This document shows, one piece after another, positions 56,233 through 64,000 of a DNA stretch of 64,000 bases (within the stretch, counting starts at the first letter, position 1; the number at the start of each line of letters is the position of its first letter). The notes below the pieces were generated by a model that saw only the letters and a list, made by a program, of their open reading frames with translations, did not search any database and was not told where the DNA came from. Both the position numbers and the translations under genes were made by a program. Origin of the DNA: Conchocele bisecta (lineage: Eukaryota; Mollusca; Bivalvia; Lucinida; Thyasiridae); the NCBI GenBank assembly GCA_029237695.1, contig CM055268.1, positions 56,257,131 to 56,321,130 of the forward strand, given 5' to 3'.

Positions 56233-58513
56233 AACAAGAGGGCCATGATGGCCCTAATTCGCTCACCTGACTCCATGAACACCAGAGGAGAATGTGACAT
56301 TGAGTTCATGTGTTTTAAAAAAAATGTGCTGTTTTTAGATGGCGGTCATCTTGGATTAAGCGATGACTCATTTTACAAAATCTGAAAATGCTTCACCCAG
56401 CATCGGTCATGTGGTTCCTGAGTTAAAAATCTTGAATAAATGGACCTTTTGGTGTCCATCATGGATGACATAATCATCCGATTCCGACAAATATTGCACC
56501 AGAGTGATCGCCTCATTGATACCTTCAATTTGATACATGACATGACCATATTCAGTCAAAAATAAAATTTGACCCCAATTTGACTCCACGGGCCACGCCC
56601 ATTTTTGTCCATGATTTCATCACAATAACAGGCTCTTGTCAATGATTTCATCACAATAACAGGTCCTTGTCTATGACTTCATCACAATAACGGACCATTA
56701 TCTATGATTTCATCCGAATAACAGGCCCTTGTCTATGATTTCATCACAATAACAGGCTCTTGACCATGATTTCATCAGAATAACATGCCCTTGTCTATGA
56801 TTTCATCACAATAACAGGCTCTTGTCAATGATTTCATCACAATAACAGGTCATTGTCTATGATTTAATCACAATAATGTACCCTTGTCTATGACTTCATT
56901 ACAATAACAGACCATTGTCTATGATTTCATCAGAATTACAGGCCCTTGTCTATGATTTCATCACAATAACAGGCTCTTGTCAATGATTTCATCACAATAA
57001 CAGGTCATTGTCTATGATTTAATCACAAAAACATACCCTTGTCTATGACTTCATCACAATAACATACCATTGTCTATGATTTCATGACAATAACAGGCCC
57101 TTATCTATGAGTTCATCACAATAACAGACCATTGTCCTTGATTTCAATACCATAACAGACCCTTGTCTATGATTTAATCACAATAACATACCCTTGTCTA
57201 TGACTTCATCACAATAACAGACCATTGTCTATGATTTCATGACAATAACAGGCCCTTGTCTATGAGTTCATCACAATAACAGACCATTGTCCTTGATTTC
57301 AATACCATAACAGACCCTTGTCTATGATTTTATAACAATAACAAGCCCTTGTCAATGATTTCATCGCAATAACAGACCCTGATGTATGATTTCATCACAA
57401 CAACATGCTCTTTTATATTGAGTTCATCACAATAACAGACCATTGTCTATGATTTCATCATAATAACAGACCCTTGTCTATGATTTCATCACAATAACAG
57501 ACGCGTGTCTGTTATTTCATCACAGTAACAGGCCATTGTCTATGCTTTCATCACAATAACAGGCTCTTGACCATGATTTCATCACAATAGCAGGCCCTTG
57601 TCCATAATTTCATCGCAATAACAGACCATTGTCTATGATTTCATCACAATAACAGGCTATTGTCCATGATTTCATCACAATAACAGGCCATTGCCTATGA
57701 TTTCATCACAATAACAGGCTCTTGTCAATGATTTCATCACAATAACAGGCCATTGTATATGATTTCTCATCACAATAACATACCATTGTCTATGACTTCA
57801 TGACAATAACAGGCGATGGTCTATGATTTCATCACAATAACATTCTCTTGTCCATGATTTCATCACAATAACAGGCCATTGTCTATGATTTCATCACAAT
57901 AACATACCAGTGTCTATGACTTCATGACAATAACAGGCCCTTGTGTATGATTTCATCACATCACAATAACAGGCTCTTGTCTATGATTTCATCATAATAA
58001 CTGGCCCTTGTCTTTGATTTCATCACAATAACATACCCTTGTCTATGATTTGATCGCAATAACAGACCATTGTCTATGATTTCCTGACAATAACTGGCCC
58101 TTGTCTTTGATTTCAACACATTAACAGACTCTTCTCTATGATTTCCTTACAATAACAGACCCTTGTCTATGATTTGATCACAATAACAGGCCCGTGTATA
58201 TGATTTCATCACAATAACAGACGCTTGTCTATGATTACATCACAACAGCAGGCTCTTCTCTAAGATTTCATCACAATAACAGGTTCTTGTCTATGATTTC
58301 ATCACAATAACAGACCCGTGTCTATGATTGTTTTCACAATAACATACCCTTGTCTATGATTTCATCACAATAACTGGCCCTCGTCTATAATTTCATCAAA
58401 ATAACATACCATTGTCTATGATTTCCCCACAATAACTGGCCATTGTCCTTCATTTCATCACAATAAATGTCTATGATTTCCTCACAATAACAGGCCCGTG
58501 TCTATGATTTCAG
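56233..58513 (+). mobile_element. Family E element with 31-bp minisatellite (right end unresolved)
   Basis: It starts AACAAGAGGGCCATGATGGC with a hairpin GGGCCATGATGGCCC, a start seen widely in bivalve repeats. About 370 bp of unit-like sequence is followed by the minisatellite. No 3' end of the expected type is visible before the exon at 58514. Confidence 0.6.
56605..58513 (+). repeat. 31-bp minisatellite, about 60 copies
   Basis: The unit is TCTATGATTTCATCACAATA plus ACAGGCCCTTG, with frequent point variants. The array ends TCTATGATTTCAG, which is also the splice acceptor of the exon at 58514. Confidence 0.95.
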
Positions 58514-58644
58514 TTCTCATTGAATACTGTGAATACGATTACAACAATGTGAATGCGCTGGAGATCTGGGGAAAGTCATTATTTGTCCAGAAAAAGTATG
58601 ACCTCTCATTCAAGAAGATCAACCGCGCACTGGATTATGCCGAG
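58514..58644 (+). CDS. Exon of an unrecognised protein on the plus strand
   Basis: After the acceptor GATTTCAG the exon completes a codon and reads LIEYCEYDYNNVNALEIWGK, SLFVQKKYDLSFKKINRALD, YAE, then gtttga. It has 43 codons plus two leading bases. The composition and even spacing of aromatic and charged residues look like a helical repeat (TPR-like), but I do not recognise the family. The acceptor is part of the last unit of the 31-bp minisatellite that fills the upstream 1.9 kb, so preceding exons are not visible. It is opposite in strand to the ABCA gene and either nested in it or a neighbour of a truncated copy. Confidence 0.6.
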
Positions 58645-58662
58645 GTTTGATTACTTGTAATT

Positions 58663-58892
58663 TGAGACATGGCATGTGATTTCGAACATGTGCGACATTT
58701 ACAATATTTTCCATAAATGACATCAAAAGTTGACGAAATTGTCAGAGCAAATGTGTAATATAATTCCGCATTTCGTATGAAAATTGTGTCTACTTTCAGC
58801 ATCATTTACGGAAATTACCACAGTTTCTGTGAATATATGTCATAAAAAACGGCATATGTTTTTAAGTAAAACATCACGTGGTATATCTCAAT
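58663..58892. mobile_element. Hairpin MITE, family M8, in the plus-strand gene's intron
   Basis: TTGAGACATGGCATGTGATTTC and ACATCACGTGGTATATCTCAA are the ends; the core TCAGAGCAAATGTGTAATATA matches 4500-4690. It starts only 20 bp after the exon at 58514-58644. Confidence 0.78.
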
Positions 58893-59705
58893 TGTGACAT
58901 ACCATAAGAAAACGGGTCTTATCGAGTTTCCTAACCAATGTTGCTCCTGAGCAGTTAGCACTCTCTTGCAATCTGATAAAAGATGAATATTTATCATTAG
59001 AGGTAGTAAAAGGAATGCTTCCCAAAGGGTGTAGCAAACTGTGCAGGCTCTGATTAACATGCGATGGAAACAATATTACTACTACATCCCATCATGTCAG
59101 TACTGTAGCAAATGTGAATGGTATGATCATATGATGTACATCGATAAAAGGAAGATATTTATGCAAATGTGAGTCGGTGCTAACTATGAATTGGTGAAAG
59201 GAAATACAGGATTTCTTTCCAGATGATGACATAATAGGATCAAGTTACAATTTGCATGGAATTTCCTCGACTTGCTGTTAACGACATCGAAAGTTGACAT
59301 ACAAATATGATGATTAAGCTGACAAACGCATGTTTATGACCAAGGACAAGTTGTGACGGTGCTCATAGAATATTCACCGATATATCTCTACAGTTTTTGT
59401 GAAATGTATCTTCAGAGTTACATTTGAGACGAAATCACTTTAAGCTCCAGTGATATTCGTGAGGAGTTTAGATTTAATTTAACTTTTGACTATTTTTTCC
59501 GATCTTTGTCAATTATCTGTTAAATAGAAACTTTTGGCTAGTATGTTTCATCTGCACTGTCTGTTCAGGATACGCACTGTTGCCATTCTATCAATGAAAC
59601 ACCTGTCAAGCAATAAAGATCATTATCAAGCTACAAGAGTCGGCTAATTGTCAGTGTCTACAATGGTCACAAATCCCATTAGCCCCATAACGCCAGTCAC
59701 AGCCA
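58890..59705. mobile_element. Family M6 fragments around the plus-strand intron
   Basis: A left-type piece (CTAACCAATGTTGCTCCTGAG) at 58930 and a right-type piece (CCCATTAGCCCCATAACGCCAGTCACAGCCA) at 59670-59705 flank unplaced AT-rich sequence. I see no coding signal between 59060 and 59560. Confidence 0.5.
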
Positions 59706-60079
59706 GTGTGTTCTATTGGCAATGCAAAAGTAAATATGTTTCGAATTTTACTATTTTCACTATTATGTTTGTAATCTTCTCCAATACAGCTGTATTCCTG
59801 ACCTTGCTATTGAACAGGCGTAATACCCCATTGAATCAAGCCAATAAGCCTGTTTTTTTCACATCATGGCCTAAAGATGGGACGGCCATTTGGTGTCAAG
59901 AGGTTACACTGTAATTCTGGCTGATCACCCTAATTACATCTGCATAGTCTGACAGACAGTCATTTATGCCGAGATATGACAAAACTGGGTTCATTTGTTT
60001 GATTGAATGTGTTTTTACGTCCATTCAACTAAAATGTCATATGGATACACGTGTTTGTATCTAGTCACATGTATTCCAG

Positions 60080-60214
60080 ACACAAGAGGACAAAGATCGA
60101 CTTGCGAAGGCCGTCCGCAACATTGAGAAGGCTAACAAAATGGCAGCCAAGGATAATTCAAATGATCCCGATGTTGAATGGCTGGAAGGGCCACAGGCAT
60201 ACAGGGCTCTTCTG
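60080..60214 (+). CDS. Second exon of the unrecognised plus-strand gene
   Basis: It sits between TTCCAG and CTG/gtacga and has exactly 45 codons in phase 0: TQEDKDRLAKAVRNIEKANK, MAAKDNSNDPDVEWLEGPQA, YRALL. The previous exon ends in phase 0 at YAE, so the join YAE-TQEDKDRLAKA continues a charged helix. The acidic DNSNDPDVEW part may be a linker. I cannot name the function. No further exon is seen up to 64000; a 66-bp array follows. Confidence 0.6.
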
Positions 60215-60368
60215 GTACGATTGTTTACGGTGTTCTATTGGTGCTTCATGAAGGGGGTTATGTCCACCCTATCAAAATCATGAAGGGGATTTTGTCCATG
60301 TTGTCATTTTCACACGAAGGGCGTTATGTCAAAGGGGGTTTTGTCCTACATTCATATAGTATACGAGC

Positions 60369-60730
60369 GTAGTCCCTGATCAGGCGACATATCTTAGCTA
60401 GGTTGATCAGGCTACCGACACTATATATATCAGTGTAGTCCCTGATCAGGCGGCACATCTAGCTAGGTTGATCAGGCTATCGACACTATGTACATCAGTG
60501 TAGTCCCTGATCACGCGGCATACATAGCTATGTTGATCAGACTACCGACACTCTGTATACCAACGTAGTCCCTGATCAGCCTCCATATCTAACTAGGTTG
60601 ACCAGACAACCGACACCATGCACTGCAGCACATGTACTAGTAGTCCCTGATCAGCTTGCTTATTTACCAAGGCTGGTTGGACTACCGACAATATGTACAT
60701 CAGTGTAGTCCCTAATCAGTCTGGATACAG
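60369..60730 (+). repeat. 66-bp tandem repeat, 5-6 copies
   Basis: GTAGTCCCTGATCAG recurs at 60369, 60435, 60500, 60565, 60640 and 60705 (the last as CTAATCAG), with TAGGTTGATCAGGCTACCGA in each unit. Confidence 0.92.
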
Positions 60731-60739
60731 TGGGGATTC

Positions 60740-61890
60740 TACTTATAAGAGTAAATGAAATATTTTTGACTGACATAAATAATTAATTTTTATGGCAATA
60801 TTTTGCAAAAATTATGCTCGATTTGTAATTAGAGTTTTCAACAAGCTGAAATAAGATAATCCAATTATGCTCTGTCGATATGCTATGAGACTTCACAGTT
60901 ACATTTTTGGCGGTGAGCAGACATGTTTTTTTTATGTAAATTCAGCGGTAATTGCCAATATATATTAAATAGATGCTTAATTACTCTCTGCAACAAACCA
61001 CCAGAAGATCATAAAATTATACTTGGTTTGTAAGATTTGAGACTTACAAATAGAATATATTTTTGTACGCCGACATAAATAATTATTTTTTATGAATGCG
61101 ATATTTTGCAAAAATTATGCTTGGTTTGTAAGATTTGAGACTTCACAAATGAAATAGTTGTCGGCTGGCATAGTAAATAATTCATTTTTATGAATATTTA
61201 GCCAATAGACATTAAATTGATGCATAACTAGTGTCTTCGACTAATGAAATTCAGTTGTTGCCTAATTAATTTAAACTGTTGCTTAATTAGAGTTTTAGAC
61301 AAGTTGAATAACATAATTCAATCTTCTGGAAATATAATACTATATAATATATAATACTATACAATATATACTAGGATACTTCACAAGTTATATTTTTTTG
61401 TGGTCAGAAAAAAAAAACTCATTTTTCATGTAAATTCAGCAGTTTGCCAATATAAATTAAACAAATGCTTAATTACTCTCTGCAACAAACCACTGAGAAG
61501 AATATCATTAATTATTTTGCAATAATTATGCTCGGTTTGTAAGAATTGAGACTTCACGAATGAAATATTTAGTCGGCCGGCATACATAGTTAATTTTTCA
61601 GTTATGAATGCGATAATTTTTAAAAACAAAAAAAAATTGTTTTTTAAGATTTGAGTGTTCACAAAATTATATTTTGTCGGCCGACATAAATCATTTTTAT
61701 GAATGCGATATTTTGCAAAAATTATGGTCGGTTTGTAAGATTTCAGACTTCACAAATAAAATATTTTGCCGGCTGGCATGAATAATTAATTTCTATGAAC
61801 ATGATGAATGTGATATTTTGCAAGACTTATGCTCGATTTGTAAGATTTGAGACTTCACAATAAAATATTTTGTCGGCCGCCATTCGATAT
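60740..61890 (+). repeat. AT-rich satellite, about 100-bp unit
   Basis: Irregular units share TTATGCTCGGTTTGTAAGAT, TTGAGACTTCACAAATGAAA, TTGTCGGCCGGCATAAATAA and GAATGCGATATTTTGCAAAA. It is related to the 145-bp satellite that follows (both have TTATGCTCGGT and a GAGA-TTC/T motif). Confidence 0.8.
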
Positions 61891-64000
61891 TCGGCTTGTC
61901 AAAATTAAATGTGTTCAAATTTAATTATACTCGGTCGGTATAATATCAGATTTTGCAACCGAGTTAAAAATTTTAAAAATTTTGCAGTAAGCAAAAATAA
62001 CAAATTTTTGGGAATGCTAACTTGAATTTCAAGTTAATGGAATTAATTATTCAGCTGTATTTAAATTTAATTATGCTCGGTCGGTATGTAATGAGATTTT
62101 GCGAGTTCCATTTTTTGGCGGTCTGCAAAATTAAGTAATTTTTGGGACTGCTAACTTGAAATTCAAGTTAATTCAATTAATTATTCTATGAATTTAAATT
62201 CAGCTGTATTCCAATTTAATTATGCTCGGTCGGTATGATATGAGATTCCGCAAGCCTGAGTTAAATTTTATTTTTTGGAGGTCAACCAAAATATGAGTAA
62301 TAGTTAGGAATGCTAACTTGAAATTCAAGCTAATTCCATTAATTATATATATGCTATAAATTTAGGTGTATTCAAATTAAATTATGATCGGTCGCTACGA
62401 TATGAGATGCCGAAAGTTAAATTTGTTGACTGTCAGCAAAAATAAGTAATTTTTAGGAATTCTAACTTGAAATTCAAGTTAATTCAATTAATTATGCAAT
62501 AAATTTCGCTGTATTCAAATTGAATTATGCTCGGTCGGTATGATATGAGATTTCGCAAGTAATATGTTTTGGCAGTCAGCAAAAATAATTAATTTTTAGG
62601 AACGCGAACTTTGAAATTCAAGTTAATTCAATTAATTATGCTATAAATTCAGCTCTATTCAAATTTAATTATGCTCGGTCGGTATGATATGATTTATCGC
62701 AAGTTAAATTGTTTCGCGGTCACCAAAAATATGTCATTTTTAGGAATGCTAACTTGAACTTCAAGTTACTTCAATTAATTATGCTATAAATTCAGGTGTA
62801 TTCAAATTTATTTATGATCGGTGGTATGATATGAGATTTCGCAAATTCAAGTTAAATTTTTTGGAGATCAGCAAAAATAAGTATGATATGAGATTTCGCA
62901 AGTTCAAGTTAAATTTTTTGGCGATCAGCAAAAATAAGTAATTTTTGGGAATGCTAACTTGAAATTCAAGTTGATTAAATTAATTAATCAACTGTATTCA
63001 AATGTATATGCTCGGTCAGTATGTAATGATTGAGATTTTGCGAGTCACAGTTTGTGTCGGTCAGCAAAATTAAGTAATTTTTGGGACTGCTAACTTCAAA
63101 TTCAAGTTAATTCAATTAATTATGCTATAAATTCAGGTGTATTCCAATTTAATTATGCTCGCTCGGTATGATATGAGATGTAGCAAGTTAAATTTTTTCG
63201 CGGTCAGGAAAAATAAGTAATTTTTAGGAATGCTAACTTGGACTTCAAGTTACTTCGATTAATTATGCTTATTTACATTTTATTATCCTCGGTCGGTATG
63301 ATATGAGATATTGCAAGTTAAATATTTTGGCGGTCTGGAAAAATAAGTAATTTTTAGGAATGCTAACTTGAACTTCAAGCTGAATTCAATTAATTATGCT
63401 ATAATTTCAGGTGTATACACATTTAATTAACATCGGTCGGCATGCTATGAGATATCGCAAGTTAAATTGTTTGGCGGTCTGGTAAAATAAGAAATTTTGC
63501 GGAATGCTAACTTGAACTTCAAGCTAATTCAATTATTTATTCTATAATTTCAGGTGTATGCACATTGAATTATCCTCGGTCGTTATGATATGAGATATCG
63601 CAAGTTAAATTTTTTGGTGGTCTGGTAAAATAAGTAATTTTGAGGAATGCTAACATGAACTTCAAGCTAATTCAATTAATTATCTATAATTTCAGGTGTA
63701 TGCACATTGAATTATCCTCGGTTAAATCTTTTTGCTAATTTGAAATCCAAATTATTTCAATTAATCTTTCAGCTGTATTCAAATTTAGTTATGCTCGGTC
63801 TGTATGATCAGATGATATGAGATTTCACAAGTTAAATGTTTTGGCGGTCAGTAAAAATAAGTAATTTTTGGGACTGCTAACTTGAAATTCAAGATAATTC
63901 AATTACTATGGTATAAATTCAGCTGTATTCAAATTTATTTATGCTCGGTCGGTATGTAATGAGATTTTGTGAGCTCCATTTTCTGCCATATCGCAAGTTA
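61890..64000 (+). repeat. Satellite of about 145 bp, about 14 units, runs off the window
   Basis: TTATGCTCGGTCGGTATGAT recurs about every 140-160 bp (for example 62073, 62221, 62385, 62527, 62671). Each unit ends with GGAATGCTAACTTGAA-TTCAAGTT, a small palindrome, and AATTCAATTAATTATGCTAT. Confidence 0.92.

Noticed and set aside
56605..58513. CRISPR-like array of regular repeats
   Set aside because: Units are contiguous with no unique spacers, and the sequence context is eukaryotic.

Overview
This window is invertebrate nuclear DNA, most likely from a bivalve mollusc. It is AT-rich and intron-rich, very dense in short hairpin transposons (MITEs), and carries tandem-array elements with an ACGG-type microsatellite of the kind reported from clams and oysters. 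Some interspersed repeats (for example the one starting near 56233) look like common bivalve genome repeats. The species cannot be fixed from sequence alone. Nothing bacterial is present: there are no operons, rRNA or CRISPR.

The main gene is on the minus strand. Thirteen exons between 55908 and 1778 encode the middle of an ABCA1/ABCA4/ABCA7-type lipid transporter: the end of transmembrane domain 1, the whole of nucleotide-binding domain 1, the linker, and the start of transmembrane domain 2. The 5' half lies beyond 64000 and the 3' half before position 1. All but one of the exon junctions join in phase. The copy looks damaged: an in-frame TAA in NBD1 (exon 34841-34980), three indels in exon 43574-43796, and one junction (30015 to 29084) out of phase by one base. 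Either this is a decaying gene or the assembly has uncorrected errors. Short pieces spanning its exon/intron borders have been tandemly duplicated at four places.

The 43.8-55.7 kb intron contains a 9.6-kb minus-strand LINE (45194-54831) with endonuclease, reverse transcriptase and RNase H, flanked by a 13-bp target-site duplication and broken by frameshifts. At the right end, on the plus strand, two exons (58514-58644, 60080-60214) belong to a second gene that I do not recognise. They are embedded in minisatellites, and a satellite of about 145 bp fills 61.9-64 kb.

Nearly everything else is transposon debris, much of it nested with exact empty-site evidence. (1) Several unrelated-looking families begin (A)ACAAG or AAC, end in a T or C just before a run of A, and were inserted at about AAAAA. 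Their 3' ends are inverted copies of a subterminal 5' motif, and they carry internal tandem arrays; this fits Helentron-associated (HINE/pearl-like) non-autonomous elements. (2) At least four hairpin MITE families have TTAA target duplications; four copies stand end to end at 36.7-37.9 kb. (3) TA-flanked pogo/mariner-like MITEs. (4) Fold-back elements and a tRNA-derived SINE. A four-element nest lies at 43871-45091. One TTAA element (22085-22785) carries a fragment of a protein-coding reading frame.
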